Assembly: GCF_000817735.3 (NCBI RefSeq)
Contig: NZ_JTJC03000003.1
Span: forward strand, 310,001 to 374,000
Source: Scytonema millei VB511283
GTDB taxonomy: Bacteria > Cyanobacteriota > Cyanobacteriia > Cyanobacteriales > Chroococcidiopsidaceae
DNA length: 64,000 nt
Direction of reading: 5' to 3'
Shown here: positions 18,870 through 28,141 of the stretch, in pieces
Layout: every line of letters starts with the position of its first letter
Position numbering within the stretch: position 1 is the first letter of the stretch
Translations under genes and position numbers: made by a program
The notes under the pieces: generated by a model
Told to the model about the DNA's origin: nothing
Seen by the model: the letters and a program-made list of their open reading frames with translations, nothing else
Database searches by the model: none

Positions 18870-20504
18870 TTAGAACTTACGCCACAGCTTGTGTATCCAC
18901 TGCCAAAATTTCAGAAAAACTTCTTCAAACCACAACATGGCGCGATCGAGCCATGCCAAGATTTGCTCTAGTGGATGTTTAACATAACCCATTAAGGTTG
19001 CAGGGGTTTCAATCCAGTCTGGTGTTGACTGCACGGATGAGTTTTGAGTCTCTGATGTAGAAATATTGCTCGGCTCGGCTTTATGCAGCGATTGTTTGCC
19101 TTTGCTAGTTCTACGAATTTCAGCGCTTTTTACTCTAGGTTCGATCTCTCCAACCCCCCTTGAGAAGGGGGACAATATTCTCTTGCTGAGACGATTTTGC
19201 AGCCTTGAAATTTCAGGAGTAGACTGCTGCCCCCCTTTGTAAGGGGGGTTGGGGGGATCGTTCGCCCGCCTCCCTTTGTAAGGGGGGTTGAGGGGATCGC
19301 TTGCCCGAGTTTGTTGCTGCTTAACTATGCCTTTAGGCGCTCTAATTTTGGACAAAAATTGACGTAACCACCCGCGCTCTTGAGGGAAAGTATAGTCAAC
19401 GGTAGGATGAGCGGGAAGAGCAAAAGTCGATACGTTGCGATCGCCTGTCGTCTGTTGCGTAACCGATCCGAAGAGATCGCTAGCCGTCAGCCAGGGATCT
19501 TCTAAATCTTCATCGGCTGAATCGTTACTAGCAGGAAGTCTAGTAGTTGGGCGACGAGCGGCAAATTTAGGATTTACGGGGATCGATCTACCTGTGAGCG
19601 GGGAAACTCCCTTGTGAGTCATACCAGGTGTTAGGGGAAGTGTTGTGGCGCGATCGTCCGTCCCAAAAAAGTAATCGATCGCCGCCCAAATCAGAGATAG
19701 AATTCTTGTCGTGTGAGTTTTGCTGCTTGCCTCAGTTCGCACGTTGGCTGTAGGACGCTCTGAACCTGCAAGTTCGGTACTTTGAGAGAAAATGCTTTGA
19801 TAGAAGGCGATCGCAGCTGACTTAACTCGGACGAGATGATGAGATTCTACCTCAGCCACAGTATGGTCTAAAGAAGTCAGCCACGGGGGAGTCGGTAGGG
19901 GCAAGTTTCTAAACCCGCCCGTACTATGGAGTTGAGATTGATGTCCAATTTTTTGACGGTATTGCCAGTACCGAGCGATGGCAGTTATGATTTGGTCTTG
20001 TAACGCCGCCTGCTGCTGAGGATCGAGAACATCCAGAGTTTGATTTTGTGCTGTCACTAATACCAAGTTGCGACTAGCTAGCTGCGAGGCAATACCTCTT
20101 ATGGAGTGAGTAGTAATTGGTAGTTGGTAGTTGGTAGTTGGTATTTTCTCCCCCAGCTCCCCCAGCTCCCTCAGCTCCCCCAGCTCTCTTCTCCCTGCTC
20201 CCTTAACATACAGCAAGACTTGCCGAATCGGAGTATCAACCGTTGGCGATTCCTCTTGAATCACCGCATCATCAGATGGTAACTGACGTAGGGTTGTTTC
20301 AACTGCTTGATGTACTTGATTTACCGTCGATCGCCTGGACTGCAACAGGAGAAATATGGGATACATGCCCACAGCTGCAACCCAACTAGCAGTAGATTGG
20401 AGATTGCGCCAAGCGCGATCGCACTGCTGGGTAAAGCGGCGCGACTGCTTGTGAACGAATCTAAACAGTCTGCTTTGATAGCGAGCGGAGGAAGCGGGAG
20501 TCAT
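18870..20504 (-). CDS. Cyanobacterial protein of unknown function carrying repeat-derived inserts
   Basis: 544 residues. Conserved-looking parts are the N-terminus (a basic helix and one hydrophobic segment at about 40-55), a middle region about 135-290, and an aromatic C-terminus (WIETPATLMGYVKHPLEQI, then WLDRAMLWFEEVFLKFWQW) that may lie on a membrane. Two stretches are plainly translated interspersed repeats: about residues 101-133 (GELRELGELGE, then TTNYQLP) from a 9-bp CAGCTCCCC array and a 7-bp array, and about 401-453 (NPPYKG twice) from palindromic CCCCC repeats. The frame stays open through all of them. I do not recognise a function. Confidence 0.75.
   Translation of the reverse strand: MTPASSARYQSRLFRFVHKQSRRFTQQCDRAWRNLQSTASWVAAVGMYPIFLLLQSRRSTVNQVHQAVETTLRQLPSDDAVIQEESPTVDTPIRQVLLYVKGAGRRELGELRELGELGEKIPTTNYQLPITTHSIRGIASQLASRNLVLVTAQNQTLDVLDPQQQAALQDQIITAIARYWQYRQKIGHQSQLHSTGGFRNLPLPTPPWLTSLDHTVAEVESHHLVRVKSAAIAFYQSIFSQSTELAGSERPTANVRTEASSKTHTTRILSLIWAAIDYFFGTDDRATTLPLTPGMTHKGVSPLTGRSIPVNPKFAARRPTTRLPASNDSADEDLEDPWLTASDLFGSVTQQTTGDRNVSTFALPAHPTVDYTFPQERGWLRQFLSKIRAPKGIVKQQQTRASDPLNPPYKGRRANDPPNPPYKGGQQSTPEISRLQNRLSKRILSPFSRGVGEIEPRVKSAEIRRTSKGKQSLHKAEPSNISTSETQNSSVQSTPDWIETPATLMGYVKHPLEQILAWLDRAMLWFEEVFLKFWQWIHKLWRKF
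19144..19299. repeat. Three palindromic GATC-C-rich repeats inside a coding region
   Basis: Three related units (19144-19172, 19231-19259, 19270-19299) of the pattern CCCCCCTT(TG/GA)TAAGGGGGGTTGGGGGGATC lie within the unknown gene at 18870-20504, all read in frame. They belong to the same family as 2022-2088. Confidence 0.8.
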
Positions 20505-20747
20505 AGACCAAGTGTGGGCGAGGAATTATAAATTATGAAACGAACGATCTAAAAAATGAATGAGTATTTTATCCTTGAGACGACTAACATTCATGTTGGC
20601 AGAGATGCACCGATCTTATCGAGAAACAGATCCTTTTATAACGTTTGTTGCCACCTGAAATCTTAAAATAGATCGACTCTTACCACTTCTCAACCGTGCT
20701 TTTATGTTTACAATTTATATCTTTACAACTTAGTGCTTTTATAATTT

Positions 20748-20783
20748 AGTGTCCTCATAACTGGTAGTGTCCTCATAACTGGG
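20748..20783. repeat. Direct repeat of TAGTGTCCTCATAACTGG
   Basis: An 18-bp unit occurs twice back to back, ending 9 bp before the alpha-mannosidase start codon; it may affect its expression. Confidence 0.7.
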
Positions 20784-20791
20784 CTAGATAT

Positions 20792-23700
20792 ATGACATCT
20801 TTTGTACCACACTCCAATCTAGAGGTAATTTCACAAGCGATCGCCCAGTTACGCCACTGTACTCAAGTCGATCTCCAGATGAATTGGTTGGGGTGGCTGG
20901 AGCCAGAATCGGAAGTCGGTATTAACTGCTCCCTACTCCCTGCTCCCTGCTCCCTCAACACTAAAGGACATATTGCCTGGGATAAAGGAAAAAAAGTTTT
21001 GTGGTTGCAGCAAAAGATAGTAGTTCCAGCACAATTACAGGGTTATCCTCTGGCTGGCTTATCGCTGCGACTGGCTTTGACTTGGTGGGCGGAATTGGCG
21101 CAGATTTATGTCAATGACGAATTGGTACAAGAGGGAGATTTATTCGATTGCTCGACGAGAATAATCCTCAGTTCTGGCGTGACTCCTGGGGAAGAATTTC
21201 ATCTGAGTTTACGGCTAGTCAGTCCAAATCACGACGATGGAGCCTTAGTACGATCGCTGTGTCTTTACGAATCAAACGATCCAGCAGATCCAGAGCCAGG
21301 TTTTGTGGCAGATGAATTAGCCATTCTCCAGAAACGTTTAGAAACCTTTGAGCCAGAACAATTATCCACGCTTGCTACTGCTGTCGCTCAAATCGATTGG
21401 TCGAGTTTACCAGATAAAGACAAATTGGGGCGATCGCTCCATACTCTACGCCAAAATCTCCAATCCAAAATTCAACATCCAAAATCTAAAATCTTTCTCC
21501 TCGGACACGCTCACTTGGATTTAGCTTGGTTGTGGGCTGTCAGCGAAACCTGGGAGGCGGCTCAGCGCACGTTTACTTCCGTTCTCAACCTGCAACAAGC
21601 CTTTCCCGAACTCACTTTTTGTCATTCTACTCCTGCTCTTTACGCCTGGATCGAACAACACCGTCCCGATTTATTTACCGCAATTCAGCAACAAGTCAAA
21701 GCTGGACGTTGGGAAATTGTCGGCGGTTTATGGGTAGAGCCAGAACTCAACACCGTCAGCGGAGAATCAATTGTCAGGCAGCTATTGTACGGACAAAGAT
21801 ACGTGCAAGCAAAATTTGGTCAAATTTCCTCTGTTGCTTGGTTGCCAGATAGTTTCGGCTTCTGCGCGACTCTACCGCAATTTCTGAGTTTAGGAGGAAT
21901 GGAATATTTCGTCACCCAGAAATTACGCTGGAATGACACCACGCAATTTCCCGATGAAGTCTTTTGGTGGCGATCGCCTGACGGTACGGATATACTGAGC
22001 CTCATGTCTGCGCCCATCGGTGAAGGCATCGATCCGGTCAAAATGGCAACCTATGCTTGCGACTGGGAAGCTAAAACTCAATTACCACAATTTCTCTGGC
22101 TGCCTGGTGTCGGCGATCATGGTGGTGGTCCTACCCGCGATATGCTCGAAGTCGCACGACGCTGGCAACAATCACCCTTTTTTCCCGATTTGAAATTTAC
22201 CACCGCTGAGGAGTATTTGCGGGAAATTCAGAGAGCAGGGAGCAGGGAGCAGAGAGCAGGGGAGCAGGGGAGCAGGGGAGTAGGGGAGCAGAGGAGTAAC
22301 TACCAACTACCAACTACCAACTACCAACTACCAATTTGGCAAAATGAACTTTATCTAGAATTTCATCGCGGCTGTTATACGTCTCATGCCGATCAAAAAC
22401 GATTCAATCGTCGCTGCGAAGACTTGTTATATCAAGCAGAATTGTTCGCAACTTTGGCAATGCTGACTGCTAAGACAGCCTATCCTCAAACAGCAATTGA
22501 AGAGGCTTGGAAAAAAGTCTTATTTAATCAATTCCACGATATTTTGCCTGGTTCTGCTATTCCTGAAGTTTATGCCGATGCTAACCAAGGCTGGCAAGAA
22601 GCAGAGCAAACAGCAACAGCTATTTTAAACCAATCTTTGCAAGCGATCGCTTCTCAAATTAATTTTCCGCCACCTCCTCATCCTGAAGCTCAGCCAATTG
22701 TCGTTTTTAACTCGCTCAATTGGGCGCGATCGCAAGTTGTTGAACTTACAGTTCCAAATCTACAAGATACTAACTGGCAAATCTGTAATTCCACGGGAGA
22801 AAGCGTTCAATCTTACATTAGCGTTGCTGAATTTACGAGCGATCGACAAACATCTACTGGAATCATTTCTTTTCTCGCCAAAGATATTCCTGCCGTTGGT
22901 TATCGCGTTTATTGGTTATCTCCTCGCACAAATTTCATTGCATTGAGTTCTCAGGTAGCCAGTTCTACCGAATATGTTATTGAAAATGAGTATTTGCGCG
23001 TTACTGTAGATTCTCATACGGGAGATTTATCCAGCGTTTTTGACAAAATCAATCGATGGGAAATCCTCAGTGGTGCAGGTAATCAACTGCAAGCTTTCCA
23101 AGATAGCGGACAATATTGGGATGCATGGAACATCGATCCTAATTATGCTCAACACCCGTTACCATCTGCTGAACTCATAAGTATTAACCAACATGGCGAT
23201 CGCGATTTCCTCCAAAGTTGCGTCAGTATAGCTCGAAAAATCGGTCAGTCAATTTTTAGCCAAGATTACATTTTAGAAATAGGTTCTCCCGTCCTCACAA
23301 TTAAAACGAGCGTTGACTGGCAAGAACGTCATGTGATGGTAAAAGCTGCTTTTCCCCTGAATGTATCAGCAGACTATGCTACTTATGAAATTCCCTGCGG
23401 TGCGATCGCTAGACCGACGCAACCCCAAACTCCCGCAGAAAAAGCAAAATGGGAAGTACCAGCTTTACGTTGGGCTGATATAAGTACGAGCGATCGTGGT
23501 GTCAGCTTGCTCAATGATTGTAAATATGGCTACGATTGCCAACCGGATCGACTTCGTTTAACATTACTGCGTAGTCCTGTATGGCCCGATCCCGAAGCAG
23601 ACACAGGCTTACATGAATTTACCTACGCGCTTTATCCTCACGCTGGTACGTGGCAACAAGCACAAACAGTTAGGCATGGTTACGAACTGAATATACCGTT

Positions 23701-24016
23701 GCAAGTTTTACTATTGCCTGCTGCGACTATTACATCAGGAAAGATCCCAGCTACTACAAGCTTTTTAACAATATCAGCCGATAACTTAATTTTGATGGCG
23801 TTCAAGCCTTCAGAAGACGACCCGCAAGAGTTAATTTTGCGATGCTATGAATGCCACGGCGATACAGCTCAATTAGACCTACAGAACACCTTAAATTTAA
23901 GCGTAGCCGACAATCTCGATCTTTTAGAAAGACCCATAGCTACTAATCCAGTCGACCGAACAGCCAAGAGTGTTTCACCGTGGAAGATTATCAGCTTAAA
24001 GCTCAAGGCTAGATGA
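20792..24016 (+). CDS. Glycoside hydrolase family 38 alpha-mannosidase
   Basis: 1074 residues, no signal peptide. The GH38 catalytic domain starts at Gly238 with GHAHLDLAWLW (zinc ligands His241 and Asp243 by family analogy). The nucleophile Asp353 lies in WLPDSFGF and a later zinc-site His in VGDHGGGPTRD. A long C-terminal beta region follows, as in family members of about 1000 residues. The enzyme should remove alpha-linked mannose in the cytoplasm. Repeat-encoded peptides interrupt it at about 45-58 (CSLLPAPCSL), about 224-236 and about 480-515 (three NYQLP blocks). All are in frame and probably in surface loops. Confidence 0.9.
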   Translation: MTSFVPHSNLEVISQAIAQLRHCTQVDLQMNWLGWLEPESEVGINCSLLPAPCSLNTKGHIAWDKGKKVLWLQQKIVVPAQLQGYPLAGLSLRLALTWWAELAQIYVNDELVQEGDLFDCSTRIILSSGVTPGEEFHLSLRLVSPNHDDGALVRSLCLYESNDPADPEPGFVADELAILQKRLETFEPEQLSTLATAVAQIDWSSLPDKDKLGRSLHTLRQNLQSKIQHPKSKIFLLGHAHLDLAWLWAVSETWEAAQRTFTSVLNLQQAFPELTFCHSTPALYAWIEQHRPDLFTAIQQQVKAGRWEIVGGLWVEPELNTVSGESIVRQLLYGQRYVQAKFGQISSVAWLPDSFGFCATLPQFLSLGGMEYFVTQKLRWNDTTQFPDEVFWWRSPDGTDILSLMSAPIGEGIDPVKMATYACDWEAKTQLPQFLWLPGVGDHGGGPTRDMLEVARRWQQSPFFPDLKFTTAEEYLREIQRAGSREQRAGEQGSRGVGEQRSNYQLPTTNYQLPIWQNELYLEFHRGCYTSHADQKRFNRRCEDLLYQAELFATLAMLTAKTAYPQTAIEEAWKKVLFNQFHDILPGSAIPEVYADANQGWQEAEQTATAILNQSLQAIASQINFPPPPHPEAQPIVVFNSLNWARSQVVELTVPNLQDTNWQICNSTGESVQSYISVAEFTSDRQTSTGIISFLAKDIPAVGYRVYWLSPRTNFIALSSQVASSTEYVIENEYLRVTVDSHTGDLSSVFDKINRWEILSGAGNQLQAFQDSGQYWDAWNIDPNYAQHPLPSAELISINQHGDRDFLQSCVSIARKIGQSIFSQDYILEIGSPVLTIKTSVDWQERHVMVKAAFPLNVSADYATYEIPCGAIARPTQPQTPAEKAKWEVPALRWADISTSDRGVSLLNDCKYGYDCQPDRLRLTLLRSPVWPDPEADTGLHEFTYALYPHAGTWQQAQTVRHGYELNIPLQVLLLPAATITSGKIPATTSFLTISADNLILMAFKPSEDDPQELILRCYECHGDTAQLDLQNTLNLSVADNLDLLERPIATNPVDRTAKSVSPWKIISLKLKAR
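22229..22336. repeat. GGGAGCA and ACTACCA tandem repeats inside alpha-mannosidase
   Basis: GGGAGCA-type units, then about five ACTACCA units, translated in frame as RAGSREQRAGEQG and NYQLPTT. Because the unit is 7 bp, gain or loss of one copy would shift the frame. Confidence 0.85.
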
Positions 24017-24019
24017 AAC

Positions 24020-24187
24020 GTAAATCAGTTATCAGTTATCAGTTATCAGTTGTCAGTTGTCGGTCAACGCCAGTGCTACACTCCGTGAAGAAAGTTAACG
24101 GTTAAACAAATAACTGCTCCCTGATAACTGGTCACTACTCCCTGCTCCCTGCTCCCTGCTCCCTGATAACTGGTCACTGGTCACTGT
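24020..24187. repeat. Mixed 7-bp repeats (CAGTTAT, GCTCCCT, GGTCACT)
   Basis: Dense arrays fill the gap between the convergent alpha-mannosidase and psbN genes, with an 80-bp less repetitive stretch in the middle. Confidence 0.85.
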
Positions 24188-24207
24188 TAATGAAAGTATA
24201 ACTATCT

Positions 24208-24339
24208 TTAATCTTCGTGTTCTTCAAACGGATCTCTTAACTCTTTTGCTGGAGGACCGAAGGATGTATATACTGTCCAGCCAGTAATGGCAATCAATAC
24301 GGCAGCCAAGGAAATGCTAAGAACTGTTGCGGGTTCCAT
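24208..24339 (-). CDS. psbN: PsbN, photosystem II assembly factor
   Basis: 43 residues starting [20 protein letters not shown], one membrane helix, and a C-terminus [17 protein letters not shown], the conserved PsbN tail. PsbN is a thylakoid membrane protein needed for photosystem II assembly and repair rather than a subunit. A second in-frame ATG lies directly upstream (24342), but the family starts with MEPA. It is divergent from psbH, as in other cyanobacteria. Confidence 0.97.
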   Translation of the reverse strand: MEPATVLSISLAAVLIAITGWTVYTSFGPPAKELRDPFEEHED

Positions 24340-24422
24340 CATAGCGATAGATTATGAGTACTCTTCCTATACAATATTACAGAACGTTAAAAAATGCTTT
24401 CGCAATTCATCATAGGTGAGTC

Positions 24423-24632
24423 ATGGCACAACGGACTTGGTTGGGAGAAATCCTCAGACCCTTGAATTCAGAGTATGGTAAGGTTGCCCCTGGTTGGGGA
24501 ACTACTCCCGTAATGGCAATTTTCATACTATTATTTTTCGTCTTTCTCTTGATCATCCTGCAAATCTATAACCAATCATTGCTGATTGAAAGACCTGACA
24601 TTGCCCCCAATTGGACTGGTTTAGGTGGTTAA
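24423..24632 (+). CDS. psbH: Photosystem II protein PsbH
   Basis: 69 residues: [20 protein letters not shown], then GWGTTP, one membrane helix ([20 protein letters not shown]) and a short lumenal tail (PNWTGLGG). It is the small phosphoprotein-type core subunit that helps CP47 assembly. Cyanobacterial PsbH lacks the phosphorylated plant N-terminus, as here. It shares an 83-bp intergenic region with psbN, transcribed oppositely, and is followed by a strong terminator, so it is probably monocistronic. Confidence 0.98.
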   Translation: MAQRTWLGEILRPLNSEYGKVAPGWGTTPVMAIFILLFFVFLLIILQIYNQSLLIERPDIAPNWTGLGG

Positions 24633-24680
24633 CCTTTAGAAAGCTGAGAAATATTAACAATACTTATAACTTGCATTCCA

Positions 24681-24705
24681 CCCAGAATCGATCTGGGTTT
24701 TTTTT
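24681..24705 (+). terminator. Rho-independent terminator of psbH
   Basis: CCCAGA, loop ATCGA, TCTGGG, then eight T. A textbook intrinsic terminator 48 bp after the psbH stop. Confidence 0.9.
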
Positions 24706-24734
24706 GTAACTGGGGAATCGAGAGTCGGGAGTGG

Positions 24735-24785
24735 TGCGGAAATAACTGATAACTGATAACTGATAACTGGTCACTGATAACTGTT
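24735..24785. repeat. TGATAAC tandem repeat
   Basis: About four direct copies of ACTGATA plus a GGTCACT variant between psbH and tatA. Confidence 0.85.
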
Positions 24786-24831
24786 CGCACCCTATACTAG
24801 GACTGGGGGAATTGACTTTGCAGGAGGGTTT

Positions 24832-25119
24832 ATGAATGTCTTCGGAATTGGACTGCCAGAAATGGCTTTGATTTTTGTAGTTGCACTGTTGATCTTTGGA
24901 CCCAAAAAGCTGCCAGAGATCGGTCGGAGCTTGGGGAAGGCTATTCGCAGTTTCCAAGATGCTTCTAACGAGTTCCAGTCAGAGTTTAAGCGCGAAGCGG
25001 AACAGATAGAACAGGCAATGCAGACAACTGCCGAACTAGAACCAAAGCAAATTCCGCCAGCAGCAACAGAAGAAACCGTTTCTACCAATACGACAACTTC
25101 TTCAACGCAGCAAAGCTAG
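24832..25119 (+). CDS. tatA: Sec-independent translocase subunit TatA/TatE
   Basis: 95 residues. An N-terminal membrane segment (MALIFVVALLIFG) is followed by the family motif FGPKKLPEIGRSLGKAI and an amphipathic helix, then a polar tail rich in Gln, Glu and Thr. It forms the protein-conducting part of the twin-arginine pathway in thylakoid or plasma membrane. The short N-terminus without Glu at position 8 fits TatA rather than TatB. Two likely Tat substrates are encoded in this window (49862-51196 and 58400-59464). pth follows after 28 bp, probably in one transcript. Confidence 0.93.
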   Translation: MNVFGIGLPEMALIFVVALLIFGPKKLPEIGRSLGKAIRSFQDASNEFQSEFKREAEQIEQAMQTTAELEPKQIPPAATEETVSTNTTTSSTQQS

Positions 25120-25147
25120 ACAAATAAAAGCTAGATCGATAGGTGTA

Positions 25148-25825
25148 ATGACAGAAGCGATCGCGTCTAATTCAACTTCCAACCAGGCTATCATCGTGCC
25201 GCAACTCATTGTTGGCTTGGGCAACCCAGAGCCTAAATACGACCAAACCCGCCATAATATCGGTTTTGCTGCTGTTGATGCGATCGCTCGTGCTTGGCAA
25301 ATTCCACTGGCAGACAATCGCAAATTTCAGGGCATATTTGGTGAAGGTAGGAGTAATGCAGGTAAAATCCGCTTACTCAAACCCCTAACATATATGAATA
25401 ACTCCGGTCAGGCAATTCGCGCTGTCACGGATTGGTATAAGCTACCACCAGAATCGGTACTGGCAATTTACGACGATATGGATCTCCCCTTGGGAAAAAT
25501 TCGTCTGCGCTTATCCGGCTCGGCTGGCGGACACAACGGGATGAAAAGTGCGATCGCTCACCTAGGAACGCCAAACTTTCCCCGCCTACGAATCGGTATC
25601 GGTAGACCTCAAGGCAACAATACCAAAGAAGACGCATCGACTATATCTTACGTGCTAGGACGCTTTTCCTCTGCTCAAGCCCCATTAGTAGCTGAAGTTT
25701 TACAAATGGCGTTAGAAGCTGTAGAACTAAGCTTAAAGCAAGGAGTAGCGCAAGCAATGAACCGCTATAATAACCGCAATATCTTATTAAACGCTAAGGA
25801 TACAAAACAGGCTGTAGGTAACTAG
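25148..25825 (+). CDS. pth: Peptidyl-tRNA hydrolase
   Basis: 225 residues. VGLGNPEPKYDQTRHNIGF includes the catalytic His; LKPLTYMNNSG and YDDMDLPLGKIRLR complete the active site, and GGHNGMKSA is the tRNA-binding loop. It releases peptides from peptidyl-tRNA dropped by stalled ribosomes. An extra 20 residues at the N-terminus (MTEAIASNSTSN) and a tail after about 200 exceed the E. coli length. It is cotranscribed with tatA, as in several cyanobacteria. Confidence 0.96.
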   Translation: MTEAIASNSTSNQAIIVPQLIVGLGNPEPKYDQTRHNIGFAAVDAIARAWQIPLADNRKFQGIFGEGRSNAGKIRLLKPLTYMNNSGQAIRAVTDWYKLPPESVLAIYDDMDLPLGKIRLRLSGSAGGHNGMKSAIAHLGTPNFPRLRIGIGRPQGNNTKEDASTISYVLGRFSSAQAPLVAEVLQMALEAVELSLKQGVAQAMNRYNNRNILLNAKDTKQAVGN

Positions 25826-25943
25826 CGATCGCCTATCTTGTATCCTTATTTCACCTTTTATCTAACACGGTGACTTTCTTCCTTCAATCCAGTTCAGCAG
25901 CGTCACCAATTGAGAATATATTAAATTTAAATTTCCGATCTAT

Positions 25944-26123
25944 CTATCTCATCCGTCGCTTGCGTCGAGCTGCAACAGCTTTGCGTTTGCGTTTCTCTTG
26001 GGGTGTTTCAAAATGACGATGATATTTTACATCCGCCAAAATTCCCGCTTTGGATACTTGGCGCTTGAACCGCCGTAATGCCGAATCAATTCCTTCATTT
26101 TCTCCGAGAAGCACTTGGGTCAT
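25944..26123 (-). CDS. rpsU: Small ribosomal subunit protein bS21
   Basis: 59 residues: [20 protein letters not shown], then a middle [20 protein letters not shown] and a very basic end (RRKRRMR). This is the short, Arg/Lys-rich bS21 that binds the platform of the 30S subunit near the anti-Shine-Dalgarno end. It is convergent with pth and stands alone. Cyanobacteria often have more than one rpsU. Confidence 0.95.
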   Translation of the reverse strand: MTQVLLGENEGIDSALRRFKRQVSKAGILADVKYHRHFETPQEKRKRKAVAARRKRRMR

Positions 26124-26279
26124 TCTATCTCTTTCCTCAAAATCATCAATTCAATTGTAGTCTCCCCTAAAGTTCGTTTGTTCGGTGACTACATACCATA
26201 AATAGTGCTGGAAACCAGTTTAGCATTATCATTGTTGCCTTAACTAGGGGTAACCACCACTGGAAGAGAGCTGAGGAAC

Positions 26280-26378
26280 AAGTCGTAAGTTGTAAGTCGT
26301 AAGTCGTAAGTAACTGACAACTGACAACCGATCGCTGATAACTGACAACTGATAACTGATAACTGATAACTGACATTT
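26280..26378. repeat. AAGTCGT and TGATAAC tandem repeats
   Basis: About four copies of the TAAGTCG unit, then about seven of CTGATAA/CTGACAA, in the divergent gap upstream of rpsU and the TPR gene. Confidence 0.85.
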
Positions 26379-26415
26379 TGGGCAACATAAATACAGTTGC
26401 TCTCTTGTCCTATCG

Positions 26416-27501
26416 ATGCTCGATCTCATTGCTGCTGCTTTTGAACGCCAAGATTATGACACCGCAGCCCAGTTATTACAGCAGCTGCGACATAGTTCTC
26501 CCGCAGACCCTTGGGTACAATTTTACTCGGGTAGATTAGATGAAATATCTGGCAAATTAGATACAGCCGCAGAGATTTATCGGCAACTGTTACTGGATTC
26601 GGATCGCGTTCACGCTAGGATTGTGGTGCAAGCGCGTCAGGGTATAACCCGCATTGAATCACTTATAAAGGCACAACGCCAGCAGGCGATCGCCCAAGCT
26701 ACTGCCGATTCCGATAATATGCAAAAAGGCGTGTTGGTATTAGAACCGATTGCTAGCGATCGCAAATCTGAAGCTGCTGGCAATTTAGCCCAAATTATGC
26801 AAATTGACCCCTATACAGCTCGACTTCAGCTCCCAAGTCGCGGTTGGCGGTTGTATCGTACGGGAGCAATTGGCGAATTACAATTTTTCGGTCAACAACT
26901 TTTGGCTGCTAACATACCATGTTTTTGGTCAACTTTGGCAGAAATCGAACAGATCCAAGTTTTCCAAGCGCGATATTTTGAAGTCGCTCCAGCAGCCAGT
27001 GTTGTTTGTCAAAATGAAGTAGATGAGCTGAGTTTTCTGAGCTTTCAATGGTCGGAAGTGACTCATAAAGTGACGGGATTACTACCCCTTTTCGAGCAAG
27101 TCGTAGACCTAAATGTGCGTGGCAAGCTACAACGCAAAACTCAAACTCAAGACTACGCCCAATTCTGCGATTTACACTTAAGCGATCGCGGTTATATCGT
27201 GCGACTATGCGATCGCAATTATATGTTCCACAATGGCATTCCTTTTTCCGAGCAGCAAACGCACAATCAAACAACTGTCAGAATCAACTGGAATCATTTA
27301 CAGAATTTTCTCGACCAAAAACTCGAACGCGCTGAATCCTGGTCGGATTTTACCATTTTTGCTGAAACAGCTTTGGATCGGAGCGATTTACTCGCTCCAA
27401 TCCCATCTCACATCCATCTATTCCGCCGCGAACCCACTAACTGGGATGCGGCATTCCATCTTTACAGTGGATTAGCTTTCTTAAAAGGAAGGAAAAATTA
27501 A
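26416..27501 (+). CDS. Tetratricopeptide-repeat protein of unknown function
   Basis: 361 residues. The first 90 residues form about two TPR-like helical pairs (AAQLLQQLRHSSPADPWVQF, then AAEIYRQLLLD). The remaining 270 residues form a cyanobacterial domain I cannot name, with LQLPSRGWRLYRTG and FCDLHLSDRGYIVRLCDRNY. No signal peptide or membrane segment is present. TPRs usually mediate protein contacts. It starts at ATG 26416, about 35 bp after a repeat array, and stands alone. Confidence 0.8.
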   Translation: MLDLIAAAFERQDYDTAAQLLQQLRHSSPADPWVQFYSGRLDEISGKLDTAAEIYRQLLLDSDRVHARIVVQARQGITRIESLIKAQRQQAIAQATADSDNMQKGVLVLEPIASDRKSEAAGNLAQIMQIDPYTARLQLPSRGWRLYRTGAIGELQFFGQQLLAANIPCFWSTLAEIEQIQVFQARYFEVAPAASVVCQNEVDELSFLSFQWSEVTHKVTGLLPLFEQVVDLNVRGKLQRKTQTQDYAQFCDLHLSDRGYIVRLCDRNYMFHNGIPFSEQQTHNQTTVRINWNHLQNFLDQKLERAESWSDFTIFAETALDRSDLLAPIPSHIHLFRREPTNWDAAFHLYSGLAFLKGRKN

Positions 27502-27544
27502 TCTAGAGAGGCGATCCGCCACACTCTACATTTTGTACTTCAAT

Positions 27545-28141
27545 CTAACCAGGAGTCTTCACTTGGCGTGCCATATCCAAGAAAGAATTCATATTTGCTC
27601 CAGGACGACGACGGCTGTTAGAAGCAGACGGCATTAGGTAGTTGGGCGCAAACGTAGAAGCAGCCTTACCATTGCTATCAGCAACAGCTTTCACTGGTTT
27701 GGTTGGCTTAACAACCTGAGCTTTGACTCCCTCAGCAGTTTGCACCAATTCTACTTCTACTTTAGGGGGTTGTTTTTTGGTAGGAGCCTCAGCTTTTGCC
27801 GTTTCTGCTTTAGCTGGTGCAACCGCATCAGCAGTTTTTACCTTCTCTGCTTTAGCTGGCTCTGCTTTAGCTGGCTCTGCTTTAGCGTTAGACTCAGATT
27901 CTTTAGTTGTTACAGCAGTGACGAGTTCTGACGCTTTAGCTTTAACTTCGTTAGTTGCTGAAGCAATTGATTTAGCAGCAGCTTTTAGTTCTTTGGGGAC
28001 TTCTGTTTCTTCTAATTCAAGAAAATAACCATTACCCTTGCGCGGTTTATTGGGTTTACCTTCCAAGGATTTCTTGCTACTGAAAAAACCTAGAAAGAAG
28101 GACACTATCCCACTCAGTATTTTTTTGATCGAACCGAACAT
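27545..28141 (-). CDS. Ala/Lys/Glu-rich low-complexity protein, membrane-associated N-terminus
   Basis: 198 residues from ATG 28141; an upstream start at 28219 gives an unlikely Cys-rich extension. The N-terminus MFGSIKKILSGIVSFFLGFF is an amphipathic or membrane helix. A basic patch follows, then EVPKELKAAAKSIASATNEV, then a repetitive stretch of AKAEPAKAEPAKAEKVK and KAETAKAEAP (about 90-120), likely disordered. The C-terminus has SRRRPGANMNSFLDMARQV. The shape suggests a tethered, extended scaffold; function unknown. Confidence 0.75.
   Translation of the reverse strand: MFGSIKKILSGIVSFFLGFFSSKKSLEGKPNKPRKGNGYFLELEETEVPKELKAAAKSIASATNEVKAKASELVTAVTTKESESNAKAEPAKAEPAKAEKVKTADAVAPAKAETAKAEAPTKKQPPKVEVELVQTAEGVKAQVVKPTKPVKAVADSNGKAASTFAPNYLMPSASNSRRRPGANMNSFLDMARQVKTPG

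Noticed and set aside
27723-28028. Ala/Ser/Val-rich open frame of 101 codons
   Set aside because: Antisense shadow of the low-complexity Ala/Lys/Glu-rich gene at 27545-28141; composition follows from its repeats.
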